64,000 nt of DNA, taken from positions 124,001 to 188,000 of the forward strand of contig NZ_FTMD01000006.1 of the NCBI RefSeq assembly GCF_900156155.1, read 5' to 3'. The position numbers and the translations under genes were made by a program. The notes below the pieces were generated by a model. The model made no database searches. It saw only the letters and a program-made list of their open reading frames with translations, and was not told the origin of the DNA. Below are positions 46,189-55,952 of this stretch, one piece after another; positions within the stretch are counted from its first letter, which is position 1; the number at the start of each line of letters is the position of its first letter. The DNA is from Aromatoleum tolulyticum (GTDB lineage Bacteria > Pseudomonadota > Gammaproteobacteria > Burkholderiales > Rhodocyclaceae).

Positions 46189-47049
46189 ATGCGTACGCTC
46201 ACTCCCCAACAGGCGCTGCTGCTCTCCGTGGCCGCCGCGCTCACGACCATCGGCATGAAGACCGGTGCGTGGTGGCTCACCGGATCGGTCGGCTATCTTT
46301 CGGATGCCCTCGAATCCCTCGTCAACCTCGCCGGTGCGTCCTTCGCGCTGCTGATGGTGTCCTTTGCGCGGGCGCCGGCCGACCCCGGACACCCCTACGG
46401 TCACGGCAAGGCCGAATACTTTTCCGCCGCCTTCGAGGGCGTGATGATCTTCATCGCCGCGCTGGCCATCCTGTTCGTCGCCGGCGAGCGCCTGCTTCAT
46501 CCGCAGCCGTTGGGCGAATTGGGCATCGGCACCGCGTTGTCAGTCGGCGCGAGCCTGGTCAACTTCGTCGTCGCACGCATCCTCTTCCAGGTCGGGCGCG
46601 CGAACCGTTCGCTGGCGCTGGAGGCCGACGCCCGTCACCTGATGACGGACGTGTGGACCACCGCCGGGGTGGTCGTCGGCGTCGCGCTCGCGAGTGCAAG
46701 CGGCCTCGGCTGGCTGGATCCGATCATCGCCGCGGCGGTCGCGCTGAACATCCTGCGCGAGGGCTGGGGGCTGATGCAGCGCTCGGTCGATGGGCTGATG
46801 GACCGGGCGCTCGCCGCCGAGGAAATCGAACGCATCGAGGCGGTGCTCGCGTCATTCACCGCCCGCGGCTGCCACTTCGCGAACCTCAAGACCCGCGTTG
46901 CCGGCGCGATGCATTTCGCGCATGTGGACATCCGCCTGCCGGGCGACTGGTCGGTCGCCCGCGCCCATGCGCTTGCCGATGAAGTCGAGCGGGCCGTGGA
47001 GGCACAGGCCGGCGCACGCCTGACTACGCATGTGGAGCCCGCCGAATGA
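46189..47049 (+). CDS. Cation diffusion facilitator family transporter
   Basis: A 286-residue CDF exporter of divalent cations such as Zn2+, Fe2+, Co2+ or Mn2+. Six hydrophobic segments span about 10-200. The metal-site motif SVGYLSDALESLVNLAGA (with S-x3-D-x2-E order in TM2) and HPYGHGKAEYFSA are typical, as is the TM5 HLMTDVWTT site (H-x3-D). The short cytoplasmic domain ends in THVEPAE. ATG at 46189 gives MRTLTPQQALLL; upstream context has no strong ribosome site. Confidence 0.88.
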   Translation: MRTLTPQQALLLSVAAALTTIGMKTGAWWLTGSVGYLSDALESLVNLAGASFALLMVSFARAPADPGHPYGHGKAEYFSAAFEGVMIFIAALAILFVAGERLLHPQPLGELGIGTALSVGASLVNFVVARILFQVGRANRSLALEADARHLMTDVWTTAGVVVGVALASASGLGWLDPIIAAAVALNILREGWGLMQRSVDGLMDRALAAEEIERIEAVLASFTARGCHFANLKTRVAGAMHFAHVDIRLPGDWSVARAHALADEVERAVEAQAGARLTTHVEPAE

Positions 47050-47095
47050 GCTTGCTGCGGGCCCGATTGCGTGCCCGCATCGGCAACGGTGAAGC

Positions 47096-47773
47096 TCAGC
47101 GTTGCTGCTTGACGTGGCGGGCGCGTTCCTCGGGCGTCCACACCTTCCCCGAGCCCTCGCGGTGTTCGCGCCGCGTGAAGGCCGACTTGTAGCCGGTGAA
47201 CATCGCGAGCACGTAGTTCTGCCTGTGCCACCAGGTCGCCCACAGCACTCCGCCAAGGTGAAAACACGCCAGTGTCAGCAAGGCCTTCGCCATGAACTTG
47301 TGGATCACCTCGAGATTCTCGTCCCACAGCGTCGGCACGATCTCGGCCAGCGGACCTTCGAGCTGCTGCGCGCCGTACAGCATCGTGCCGATGACCGTAT
47401 TGCATAGCAGCATCGCCAGCAGCAGATACACCATGATCGCGCCCATGGGATTGTGGCTGAGATATTCGCGAGCCTTGCCCATGCGCAGGGCGGAAAGCAG
47501 ATACTGCACCGTCTCGTCGACGCTGTAGGTGAAGGCCGAGAAGCGGGCGTATTGCGTCCCGACGAATCCCCAGACGATGCGGACCACGATCAGCGTGAAG
47601 ATCGTGTACCCGGCGTAGGCGTGCAGCGGGAATTTGTCGGTGACCAGATAACCGGTCGTGAAGGACACGACCAGGGTCCAGTGGAAGATGCGTACGAGCA
47701 TGTCCCAGACCTTGATCCGGGTCCGTTCGGAAACTGTGCTTGCCTGCAGGCTGGTTGCGTGCGGGTCGTTCAT
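47096..47773 (-). CDS. Cytochrome b561-type membrane haem protein
   Basis: A 225-residue bacterial cytochrome b561 family protein, likely a di-haem b electron carrier of the inner membrane. Four hydrophobic segments are seen, with candidate haem His in MLVRIFHWTLVV, FPLHAYAGYTIF, VIHKFMAKALL and LACFHLGGVLWA. The motif VRIVWGFVGTQYARFS is characteristic. C-terminal residues are basic (TRREHREGSGKVW). The ATG at 47773 is preferred over an upstream GTG at 47836. Partner, often a cytochrome c or Ni/Fe-hydrogenase type, is not adjacent. Confidence 0.9.
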   Translation of the reverse strand: MNDPHATSLQASTVSERTRIKVWDMLVRIFHWTLVVSFTTGYLVTDKFPLHAYAGYTIFTLIVVRIVWGFVGTQYARFSAFTYSVDETVQYLLSALRMGKAREYLSHNPMGAIMVYLLLAMLLCNTVIGTMLYGAQQLEGPLAEIVPTLWDENLEVIHKFMAKALLTLACFHLGGVLWATWWHRQNYVLAMFTGYKSAFTRREHREGSGKVWTPEERARHVKQQR

Positions 47774-48098
47774 GTCTTGTATGTTTCGTGTGTCGCCGCT
47801 GGCGGCGGTCGGGGTCGAAAATCGATTCTGAAACACAATTTTACCAGTCGACCTTGCGCGCCCGGATGATTCGGGTCGAGCCAGTCGTTAACAAGTTGGC
47901 AATGCTCTGTTGCGTGGTGTGTACGGACGACCGGTCCCCCACTATCGGTGGGGAAAATGACCCGAATTAACGCCGGTGCCTGGGGCAATTCGCAACTCCT
48001 GTCGGCGGGACCCGCGGTCGGCGCGTTAGTGAGGGTACGGCACGAGTATTGCTCGTTACCGTTGCGGGGCAGGAAATTCGCCCGCGGAGGAGGCAACC
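47774..48098. other. Divergent intergenic region, cytochrome b561 and EAL gene
   Basis: No gene is seen in these 325 bases. A hairpin CCCCAC/GTGGGG lies at 47937-47953. AT-rich runs near 47835-47845 and 47885-47900 could hold promoters. GGAGGAGGC-like bases just before 48099 serve the EAL gene. Confidence 0.4.
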
Positions 48099-48701
48099 AT
48101 GAAATCCAGGAACGACGTCTTTCTCGCGCGCCAGCCGATCTTCGACCGGCAGCGCAAGGTTGCCGCCTACGAACTGCTCTTTCGCGAAGACGAATCGGGC
48201 GAAGCCCGCGTCACCGACGACGCGCGCGCCACGGCGCAGGTCATTGCGCATGCCTTCGGCCGTCTCGGCCTGAACAGCGTGATCGGCGGCAGTGCCGGCT
48301 TCGTCAATGTCGACGCGGAAATGCTGATGAGCGGTCGCGTCGAACGCCTGCCGCGCGATCGCGTGCTGCTCGAACTGCTGGAAACGGTCACGATCGACTG
48401 CGCCGTTGTGGAGCGTTGCTCCACATTGAAGCACCTCGGCTACCGCCTCGCCCTCGACGACGTCTGCAGCGTGAGTCGCGAGATGGAGCCGCTGCTGGAC
48501 ATCGTGGATGTCGTGAAAATTGACATTCTTCAGCTCGAGCCCGAAGCGTTGGAGCTGCTGGTGCGCCGCCTGCGGCTGCATCCGGCGAAGCTGCTGGCGG
48601 AAAAGGTGGATACGCTGGAGCGAGCCCGCCGTTGCGTCGAGCTCGGTTTCGATCTCTTCCAGGGCTACTTCTTCGCCCGCCCGTCCCTGCTGATGGCCTG
48701 A
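48099..48701 (+). CDS. Stand-alone EAL-like domain protein (YuxH type, no HDOD domain)
   Basis: A 200-residue protein equal to the EAL half of YuxH/CdgJ-type signalling proteins. It opens with VFLARQPIFDRQRKVAAYELLFR, the family start. Expected EAL residues are partly changed: ELL for EAL, DDVC for DDFG. NVDAEML, KIDILQL and FQGYFFARP are kept. The usual C-terminal HDOD domain is missing: after 48701 the next gene lies on the other strand 13 bases away. It may bind c-di-GMP or a protein partner rather than cut c-di-GMP; status is uncertain. GGAGGA precedes the ATG. Confidence 0.8.
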   Translation: MKSRNDVFLARQPIFDRQRKVAAYELLFREDESGEARVTDDARATAQVIAHAFGRLGLNSVIGGSAGFVNVDAEMLMSGRVERLPRDRVLLELLETVTIDCAVVERCSTLKHLGYRLALDDVCSVSREMEPLLDIVDVVKIDILQLEPEALELLVRRLRLHPAKLLAEKVDTLERARRCVELGFDLFQGYFFARPSLLMA

Positions 48702-48714
48702 AAGCCGCGCGCGA

Positions 48715-50535
48715 TCAGACTTCGCGCGCGATCTCGGCGACGATCGACGCCCCGTAGGCTTCGAGCTTGCGATCGCCGATGCCCGAGATATGTGCGAGTT
48801 CCTCGATGGATGCCGGCCGCGCGAGCGCGATCTCGCGCAGCGTGGCGTCGTGAAAGATTACATACGCCGGCACATTGCGCTCACGGGCGGTCGCCGCACG
48901 CCAGGCGCGCAGGCGGTCGAACAGCGTCAGCGGCACGCCGTCGAGGATCTCCATGCGGGTGCTTCGCGTGCGCTTGGTGCGGCGCTTCTCGGGCGCGAGC
49001 CGCAGCGCGAACTTCGACTCGCCGCGCAGCAGCGGCCGCGCCAGGTCGGTCAGCGTCAGCGCGTTGTGGCGGTCGTGGTCGACGGCCAGCAGGCCGCGCG
49101 CGACGAGCTGGCGGAACAGCGTGCGCCAGGTCTTCTCATCCACGTCGGCGCCGATGCCGAAGGTGCTCACCTTGTCGTGCTCCCAGTCGCGCGCCTTGTC
49201 GGTGAGCTCGCCGCGCAGCACGTCGATCACGTGGCCGGCGCCGAAACGCTGCCCCGTCCGGAACACCCCCGACAGCGCCTTGCGCGCGGCGTCGGTCGCG
49301 TCCCAGGTGCTCGGCGGTTCCAGGCAGTTGTCGCAGTTGCCACAGGGCTGCCCCGTCTCGCCGAAATGTGCGAGCAGATGCTGGCGGCGGCAGCCGGTGG
49401 TCTCGACCAGTCCGACGAGCGCGTCGAGGCGCGCGCGGGCGCGGCGCTTGAAGTCCTCGTTGCCCTCGGATTCGTCGATCATGCGCCGCTGCTGCACGAT
49501 GTCCTGCGCGCCCCAGGCCATCCACGCCTGCGACGCGAGGCCGTCGCGGCCCGCGCGGCCGGTCTCCTGGTAGTAGCCTTCGATCGAGCGCGGCAGGTCG
49601 AGGTGGGCGACGAAGCGCACGTCGGGCTTGTCGATGCCCATACCGAAGGCGATCGTCGCGCACATCACGATGCCGTCCTCGCGCAGGAAGCGGCTCTGGT
49701 TCGCCGCGCGCACGTCCTGCGGCATGCCTGCGTGATAGGCCAGCGCGCGGATGCCCTGTTCCTCCAGCCACGCGGCGGTCTCCTCGACCTTGCGCCGCGA
49801 CAGGCAATAGACGATGCCGGCATCGCCCGCGTGGTCGTCGCGGATGAAGGCGAGCAGCTGGTTGCGCGGGTTGTCCTTGTCGACCATGCGATAGCGGATG
49901 TTCGGCCGGTCGAAGCTGGAGATGAAGCGGCGTGCCGTGGCGAGCCCCAGGCGCTGCGCGATCTCCTCGCGCGTCTCGGCGTCGGCAGTCGCGGTCAGCG
50001 CGATGCGCGGCACGCCCGGGTAGCGTTCCGACAGCACCGAGAGCTGCAGGTACTCGGGGCGGAAGTCGTGGCCCCATTGCGACACGCAGTGCGCTTCGTC
50101 GATCGCGAACAGCGCAATGCGACCGGCCTCGTGCAGGCGGTCCAGCGTCGCCAGCAACCGGCCGGTGAGCAGGCGTTCCGGCGCCACGTACAGCAGGTCG
50201 AGCCGGCCGCCGACGAGGTCGCGTTCCACCGTGACGGATTCGTCGGCCGCCTGGCTCGAGTTCAGGTAGGCTGCCGCCACGCCAGCCTCCTTCAGGGCGC
50301 TTACCTGGTCCTGCATCAGGGCGATCAGCGGCGACACCACCACGGCAGTGCCGGGGCGCAGCAGGGCCGGAACCTGGTAGCACAGCGATTTGCCGCCCCC
50401 GGTGGGCATCAGCACCAGCGCGTCGCCGCCTGCCGTCACGTGTTCGACAACGGCCTGTTGTTCGCCGCGGAAGGCGGTGTAGCCGAAGACGTGTTCGAGG
50501 ACGTGTAGCGGGGAAGTAGGGGTGTGCGCGGTCAT
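48715..50535 (-). CDS. recQ: ATP-dependent DNA helicase RecQ
   Basis: A 606-residue 3'-5' helicase used in recombination and fork repair. Motif 0/I are [11 protein letters not shown] and [13 protein letters not shown], motif II is [20 protein letters not shown] (DEAH), motif [10 protein letters not shown], and motif [14 protein letters not shown]. The RecQ zinc site is in [12 protein letters not shown] and CGNCDNCL. A winged-helix part follows, with a C-terminal HRDC domain (about 525-606; [16 protein letters not shown]). The ATG at 50535 (MTAHTPTS) is one of two close ATGs. Confidence 0.96.
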   Translation of the reverse strand: MTAHTPTSPLHVLEHVFGYTAFRGEQQAVVEHVTAGGDALVLMPTGGGKSLCYQVPALLRPGTAVVVSPLIALMQDQVSALKEAGVAAAYLNSSQAADESVTVERDLVGGRLDLLYVAPERLLTGRLLATLDRLHEAGRIALFAIDEAHCVSQWGHDFRPEYLQLSVLSERYPGVPRIALTATADAETREEIAQRLGLATARRFISSFDRPNIRYRMVDKDNPRNQLLAFIRDDHAGDAGIVYCLSRRKVEETAAWLEEQGIRALAYHAGMPQDVRAANQSRFLREDGIVMCATIAFGMGIDKPDVRFVAHLDLPRSIEGYYQETGRAGRDGLASQAWMAWGAQDIVQQRRMIDESEGNEDFKRRARARLDALVGLVETTGCRRQHLLAHFGETGQPCGNCDNCLEPPSTWDATDAARKALSGVFRTGQRFGAGHVIDVLRGELTDKARDWEHDKVSTFGIGADVDEKTWRTLFRQLVARGLLAVDHDRHNALTLTDLARPLLRGESKFALRLAPEKRRTKRTRSTRMEILDGVPLTLFDRLRAWRAATARERNVPAYVIFHDATLREIALARPASIEELAHISGIGDRKLEAYGASIVAEIAREV

Positions 50536-50720
50536 CGCTGGCATTCTACCGGTGCCGCCCCGGGCGATACAGACCGGGAAGCGCGATTGCGGACTCTTGC
50601 CGTGATGCATTCGGCATCGGCGCCGGCGGGGTTGCGGCGCCGGGGTTCGACGCAGGGCGATGACGGTGTTATCGTTCGACTATTACGAAAGTTGCGGATT
50701 GTGCAAGGTTGGGGGGTCCC

Positions 50721-50993
50721 ATGCGGAAGACCAACGTTTCGAAGCTCTACGAGGCCTATCCTCACCTCAGGCGGATCGACGAGCTGTGGGGAACGCGCGA
50801 CTGCCGCGAGTTCATCAACCGCCTCATGAACGACACCCGCGACGGCCAGCGGCGGGGTTTTCCCGGCGACCATGCGCGCACGATCCTGCGCCTGCTGATG
50901 GAGCATGATCGCGAATTTCCGCAATTCGAGGAAAACATCACGTCCGACTGGCGCGACACGGTGGGCGAGTCGCGGCGGGGAATCCAGGGGTGA
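50721..50993 (+). CDS. Small conserved-looking hypothetical protein
   Basis: I do not recognise this 90-residue soluble protein. It is charged and likely helical, with KLYEAYPHLRRIDELWGTRD, LMNDTRDGQRRGFP and LRLLMEHDREFPQFE. No signal peptide or membrane segment is seen. It starts at the ATG at 50721 with a G-rich run upstream, and ends 10 bases before the response-regulator gene, so the two are probably co-transcribed. It might be a small partner of that regulator, which is inference. Confidence 0.7.
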   Translation: MRKTNVSKLYEAYPHLRRIDELWGTRDCREFINRLMNDTRDGQRRGFPGDHARTILRLLMEHDREFPQFEENITSDWRDTVGESRRGIQG

Positions 50994-51003
50994 CGTGGCG
51001 TAG

Positions 51004-53238
51004 ATGAATCATCCCGATGACGAACTGCTCGAATTCGCTGCCGAAGCGCAGCTCGCGCCTGCCGCCGTCTCTGCCCGGTGGAAGGTCGCAATCGTCGACG
51101 ACGACGAAGACGTCCATCGCAGTACCGAGCTGAGCCTCGCCAACACCGAGATCCTGGGGCGCCCGCTCGCCTTCCTGCACGCCCGGTCGGCCGCCGATGC
51201 GCGCGCGCTGTTCGCCGAAGAGCGCGACATCGCGGTGATCCTGCTCGACGTCGTGATGGAAACGCAGGATGCCGGCCTGCGTCTCGTCGACGAGATCCGC
51301 CACCATTTCCACATGCACGACGTGCGCATCATCCTGCGCACCGGCCAGCCCGGGTACGCGCCGGAACTCGACGCGATCCGCGACTACGACATCAACGACT
51401 ACAGGAACAAGTCGGAGCTCTCGCGTACGAGACTGTACGCGGCGCTCACCGCGGCGATCCGTGCCTACCAGCAGATCCGCATCGTCAATGCGAGCCGGGC
51501 CGGACTGGCGCACATCGTGCGCGGCAGCGCCGAACTGCTGCACTGCGAGGGGCTCGCCGACTTCGCGGGCGGCGTCATCACGCAGATCGCCGGGCTGCTC
51601 GCCTTGCCCCCCGAGGGGCTGGTGTGTGTGCGCCGCGATGCCGGCGCGCCGTGCGAGGTCATCGCGGCGGCAGGCCGCTTCGGCCATGCCTGCCGCCAGC
51701 CGCTCGACGCGCTGCAGGATCCGGCCATCCGCGCGATCCTCGAGCGCGCGCTGACGCAGCGTGCGAACGTCGTCGAACCGGGGCAGGGCATCGCGCTGTA
51801 CTTCGGCTCGCGGCCCGGACGCGATCTGGCCGCCTACGTGGAAACCGGCTACCTGGCCGACGAGCTCGATCCGACCCTGCTGGAAGTGTTCTGCGCGAAC
51901 GTGTCGGTGTGTCTCGACAACATCGAACTGGTGCAGCGGCTCAATGAATACTCGTACTTCGATCCGCTGGTGCATCTGCCCAACCGCCGGCAGCTGCTCG
52001 AACTGCTCGACGCCCACCTGCACGAACGCGAAGGCCGGCGCGGGGTGCTTGCCGTCGTGGATGTCGACCATTTCGGCGAGATCAACGGCGCCTTCGGCTA
52101 TCACTACGGCGACGCGCTGCTGAAGGGTGTCGCCGCGCGCATCGTCGCCGGCTGCGGTGCGAGCGCCCGGGTCGCGCGGGTCGGCAGCGACAGCTTCGCG
52201 GTGTTCTGGGCCGCGCACGACGCCGACGTGAGCTGCCTCGACGGGCTCTTCGCCGAGCCGCTCGAGGTCGAAGGCGAAAGCATCATCGTGTCGGTGACGG
52301 TCGGCATCGTCCGCCTCGACGACGTCGGCGGGGACGGCAGCGAGGCGCTGGAGGACGGCTACCTCGCGCTCAAGCGCGCGAAGCAGGCCGAGCGGGGGTC
52401 CGTCGCGCGCTACAACCGCGGCGTCAGCGAGGAGATCCGCGGGCGCGTGAATCTCCTGCACAACCTGCGCGGCGCCTTCGGTGCGAACGAACTCTTCCTC
52501 GTCTTCCAGCCGCAGGTCGAACTCGCCTCGGGGCGCTGTGTCGGCGCCGAGGCCCTGCTGCGCTGGCGCACGAGCGACGGCGCGATGATTCCCCCCGACC
52601 GCTTCATCCCGCTGGCCGAGCGCTCGGGCCTGATCGTGTCGATCGGCGAGTGGGTGTTGCGGCGTGCTTGCGAGGAGGCCGCGCGCATGGCGCAGGCGGG
52701 GCACGGCGCGGTGCGCATGGCGATCAACGTCTCCGTGATCCAGTTCCGCGATCCGCACTTCCTCGGCCGGCTGCGTGCGGCGATCGAGGACAGCGGCGTG
52801 TCGCCACGGCAGATCGAGCTGGAGATCACCGAGTCGGTCGCGATGGGCGAGGGCGACCGCATGATCGAGCTGTTCGGGCGCGTCAAGGCGATGGGGCTGG
52901 ATATCGCGATCGACGATTTCGGCACCGGCTTCTCGTCGCTGAGCCAACTGCAGCGCATGAACGTCGATCGTCTGAAGATCGACCGCGCCTTCATCAACGA
53001 CATCGGCGGTGCCGGCAAGGGCGGCGATATCGCCGGCCTCGTGTGCGGGCTGGGTGACCGGCTGGGCATCGAACTGATCGCCGAGGGCATCGAGCAGGCC
53101 GAGCAGGCCGGGCGGCTGCAGGCGATGGGCTGCCAGCTCGGACAGGGTTATCACTTCGCGCGGCCCATGCCGGCCGACGACTGGCGCGTCTGGCTGGCCG
53201 AGCACTCGTGGGGATCGGACGCGCAGCGCGGATGGTGA
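51004..53238 (+). CDS. Response regulator with DUF3369, degenerate GGDEF and EAL domains
   Basis: A 744-residue c-di-GMP signalling protein. A receiver domain (about 27-150) has DDDEDVH and the phosphoacceptor in VILLDVVME. DUF3369 (about 165-315) follows. The GGDEF domain (about 325-450) is degenerate: the site reads GSDSF near residue 394, so no cyclase activity is expected. The EAL domain (about 475-735) keeps the full catalytic set: GAEALLRW, AINVSVIQF, ELEITES, AIDDFGTGFSSL, LKIDRAF, IAEGIE and GQGYHFARP. A phosphorylation-controlled c-di-GMP phosphodiesterase is predicted. The kinase gene 128 bases downstream is the likely partner. Confidence 0.9.
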   Translation: MNHPDDELLEFAAEAQLAPAAVSARWKVAIVDDDEDVHRSTELSLANTEILGRPLAFLHARSAADARALFAEERDIAVILLDVVMETQDAGLRLVDEIRHHFHMHDVRIILRTGQPGYAPELDAIRDYDINDYRNKSELSRTRLYAALTAAIRAYQQIRIVNASRAGLAHIVRGSAELLHCEGLADFAGGVITQIAGLLALPPEGLVCVRRDAGAPCEVIAAAGRFGHACRQPLDALQDPAIRAILERALTQRANVVEPGQGIALYFGSRPGRDLAAYVETGYLADELDPTLLEVFCANVSVCLDNIELVQRLNEYSYFDPLVHLPNRRQLLELLDAHLHEREGRRGVLAVVDVDHFGEINGAFGYHYGDALLKGVAARIVAGCGASARVARVGSDSFAVFWAAHDADVSCLDGLFAEPLEVEGESIIVSVTVGIVRLDDVGGDGSEALEDGYLALKRAKQAERGSVARYNRGVSEEIRGRVNLLHNLRGAFGANELFLVFQPQVELASGRCVGAEALLRWRTSDGAMIPPDRFIPLAERSGLIVSIGEWVLRRACEEAARMAQAGHGAVRMAINVSVIQFRDPHFLGRLRAAIEDSGVSPRQIELEITESVAMGEGDRMIELFGRVKAMGLDIAIDDFGTGFSSLSQLQRMNVDRLKIDRAFINDIGGAGKGGDIAGLVCGLGDRLGIELIAEGIEQAEQAGRLQAMGCQLGQGYHFARPMPADDWRVWLAEHSWGSDAQRGW

Positions 53239-53365
53239 GTGCGCGCGGCCTGCCGCACCATGCAATGTGCGCGATGACGGGCGCTGCGCCGGAAGGCATG
53301 GCCGCGGTTCGCTCCGGCGATGACCGTTGCCGCGTGACTGCAGGATCTGCCGCGAGCGTCGCCTG

Positions 53366-55363
53366 ATGCGCCCGGTCCGCCTCTCCCGGCTGCTCTTCCT
53401 GCGTTCGCTGCTGGTCGCGACGCTGACCTTCGCGGTCGTCTACGGCCTGATGGACCTCTGGCTGCTGCCGCAGATCGACCGCGACACGGCCCTGCGCCAG
53501 CACCAGATCTCGCACGCCGTCGCGGCCCAGATCGAGGCGCAGGTCACGCGTCCGGAAGCGGCGGTGCGTGCGATCTCGCAGGTCCTGGTGACGGGCGATC
53601 CGTGGAGCCCCGAGGCGGTTTCGGCGCTGCTCGATCGCCTCGTCGACAGCAATGACGCCCTCGCGGCCGTGTACGCGGTCGACGATGGCGGCAGGATCTT
53701 CGCCGCGGGGGTGCCGCCGGCGCGCCGCCCGTCGCGTGGCGAGTTCGTCGATCGCGACGTGTCGATGCATCCGCTGGTGGCGGCGATGAAGCGCGCGCCG
53801 GGCGTGCATTGGTCGGACGTCGTGCTGTCGCCGTCCACGGGCGATGCGCTCGCGGTCGTCGCCGTCCGCCATGCGGGGGTGACGCTGTTCGGGGAGTTGT
53901 CGTCGGGGCCGCTGCTGCATGCCGTTGCCGGCGTGATGGACGACGGCGGGCTGCGCACGTTGCTGCTGGACGGCCGCGGGGCGCTCCTCGGCGACACCGC
54001 CGGCCTGAAGGCCGGGACGGTGCCGGTGCTCGCCGATGTGCCGCACGGGGCGCGGCACGATCACGACGACGGCAGCCGTCAGGTGCTCCTGACAGTGGAC
54101 GGCATCGACATGATCGGCAGCAGCGTGCCGGTATCGCCGCTGGGCTGGCAGGTGCTCGTGATCCGGCCGCAGTCGGAGGCGTTCCGCGCTTCGCGGAGCG
54201 CCGAGCTCATCATGCTCGTCGGGCTGGCCACGGCCTGGATCGTCGGCCTGGTCGGCGCGGCGATCCAGGCCGGCTATTTCGGCCGCCTGTTCCGCGACCT
54301 GTCGCTCTTCGCCCGTGGCGTCGAACGGGGGCGTTACGATCTGGAGTGGAGGCCTTCGCGGGTGCGCGAGTTCAATCGGCTCGCCGCGACCTTCCAGCAC
54401 ATGGGGCAGGCGATCCGCGAGCGCGAGGGGGCGATCGTGGCGAGCCAGGGGGAACTGCAGGAGCTCAACCAGACGCTCGAGGCGCGTGTCGCCGAGCGCA
54501 CCGAGGCCCTGCGCCGGAGCAACGCGGAACTCTCCGCGGCACTCGACACCTTGCAGCGGACGCAGGAGGAGCTGGTCCAGTCGGAGAAGATGGCGGCGCT
54601 GGGGGCGCTCGTCGCGGGTGTCGCGCATGAGCTCGGCACGCCGCTGGGCAACAGCCTGATCGCCGCGAACACCGTGGGCGACCAGACGCGCGCCCTGCGG
54701 CGCGAGCTCGAAACGGGGCTGCGTCGCTCGACCCTGGAGCGTTACCTCGCGGACGCCGAGGCGGGCAATGCGATCATCGAGCGCAACCTCGAGCGTTCCG
54801 CGGCGCTGGTTGCGAGTTTCAAGCAGGTGGCGGTGGACCAGTCGAGCGCACAGCGCCGCGAATTCACCCTCGGCGAGGTCGTCGACGAGATCGTCATGAC
54901 GCTGCGGCCGTCGCTCAAGCGGCTGCCCTTCCGCCTGACGATCGAAGTGGACGCCGCATTGCGCCTCGACAGCTACCCGGGGGCGCTCGGGCAGGTGCTC
55001 GCGAACCTCATCAACAATGCGGTGCTGCACGGGCTGGAGGGGCGCAGCGAAGGCGAGGTGCGCATCGTCGGTCGCGCGGACGATTCCGACTGGGTGTTGC
55101 TCGAAGTGAGCGACGACGGGCGCGGCATCCCGGACGAACTGCAGGGGCGCATCTTCGAGCCCTTCTTCACGTCGCGCCTCGGCAAGGGGGGCAGCGGCCT
55201 GGGCCTGCACATCGTGCACAGCCTGCTGTCGAACGTGCTCGGCGGCACGATCACGGTCGACAGCCGCCTCGGGGCGGGGACGACGATGCGCGTGCGCCTG
55301 CCGCGTGTCGCCCCGCTGACGGCGCAGGCGGGCGTGGCCGCAGGAGTGCCGTCGGCGGGCTGA
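53366..55363 (+). CDS. Membrane sensor histidine kinase
   Basis: A 665-residue sensor kinase. TM1 (about 10-30) and TM2 (near 290, LIMLVGLATAWIVGLVGAAIQ) enclose a periplasmic domain. A HAMP-like region and a coiled coil (LQELNQTLEARVAERTEAL) follow. The H box is VAGVAHELGTPLGNSL, with HisKA-type spacing, and the ATPase domain has NLINNAVLHGL, DDGRGIP, FEPFFTSRLGKGGSGLGL. It has no receiver. Its neighbour with a receiver and EAL domain is the obvious partner. The ATG at 53366 (MRPVRLSRLLF) is chosen over a TTG-led extension. Confidence 0.9.
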   Translation: MRPVRLSRLLFLRSLLVATLTFAVVYGLMDLWLLPQIDRDTALRQHQISHAVAAQIEAQVTRPEAAVRAISQVLVTGDPWSPEAVSALLDRLVDSNDALAAVYAVDDGGRIFAAGVPPARRPSRGEFVDRDVSMHPLVAAMKRAPGVHWSDVVLSPSTGDALAVVAVRHAGVTLFGELSSGPLLHAVAGVMDDGGLRTLLLDGRGALLGDTAGLKAGTVPVLADVPHGARHDHDDGSRQVLLTVDGIDMIGSSVPVSPLGWQVLVIRPQSEAFRASRSAELIMLVGLATAWIVGLVGAAIQAGYFGRLFRDLSLFARGVERGRYDLEWRPSRVREFNRLAATFQHMGQAIREREGAIVASQGELQELNQTLEARVAERTEALRRSNAELSAALDTLQRTQEELVQSEKMAALGALVAGVAHELGTPLGNSLIAANTVGDQTRALRRELETGLRRSTLERYLADAEAGNAIIERNLERSAALVASFKQVAVDQSSAQRREFTLGEVVDEIVMTLRPSLKRLPFRLTIEVDAALRLDSYPGALGQVLANLINNAVLHGLEGRSEGEVRIVGRADDSDWVLLEVSDDGRGIPDELQGRIFEPFFTSRLGKGGSGLGLHIVHSLLSNVLGGTITVDSRLGAGTTMRVRLPRVAPLTAQAGVAAGVPSAG

Positions 55364-55377
55364 GCGCCGCGTCGGCG

Positions 55378-55866
55378 TCAGAGACTGCGGATGCGCCCGA
55401 TCAGGGCGGTCGTCGAGCGGTCGTGCTCGAACGGGATGGAATGCACCGTCCCGCCCCAGCCGCTCACTTCCGTGGCGCCGACGATGCGGTCCACCGGCCA
55501 GTCGCCGCCTTTCACCAGCACCTCCGGGCGTGCGTCGAGGATGCGCTGCAGCGGCGTGTCCTCGTCGAACCATGTGACGAGATCGACGCATTCCAGCGCG
55601 GCCATCACGGCGGCGCGGTCCTCCAGCGGATTCACCGGACGGTCGTCGCCCTTGCCGAGCCGCTTCACCGATGCGTCGGTGTTCAGCGCGACGACCATCG
55701 CCGCGCCGAGCGCGCGCGCCTGCGCGAGGTAGGTGACATGCCCGCGGTGCAGGATGTCGAAGCAGCCGTTGGTGAACACGAGCGGGCGCGACAGGGCCGC
55801 GGCGCGGGCGCGCAGCTCCCCGGGGGGGCAGATCTTGGCTTCGAAGGCGGGGCGAGGGTAGGGCAT
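55378..55866 (-). CDS. rfaE2: D-glycero-beta-D-manno-heptose 1-phosphate adenylyltransferase
   Basis: A 162-residue single-domain form of the C-terminal half of HldE/RfaE, making ADP-heptose for lipopolysaccharide inner core. The nucleotidyltransferase motif is [17 protein letters not shown] near residue 31, and the second is [26 protein letters not shown]. It ends [19 protein letters not shown], typical of the domain. The kinase half (rfaE1) must lie elsewhere, as in other betaproteobacteria. It is convergent with the sensor kinase. Confidence 0.95.
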   Translation of the reverse strand: MPYPRPAFEAKICPPGELRARAAALSRPLVFTNGCFDILHRGHVTYLAQARALGAAMVVALNTDASVKRLGKGDDRPVNPLEDRAAVMAALECVDLVTWFDEDTPLQRILDARPEVLVKGGDWPVDRIVGATEVSGWGGTVHSIPFEHDRSTTALIGRIRSL

Positions 55867-55952
55867 CGGTTCCTGACGGCGGGACGGGGACCGCGTGCGG
55901 TCCCGGAAGGCGCGATTCTAGCGCGCGCGCCCGGGATGCGCCTGCCGACGCG

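Noticed and set aside
47937-47953. Hairpin CCCCAC/GTGGGG as a terminator
   Set aside because: No gene ends here on either strand and no T run follows in either direction.
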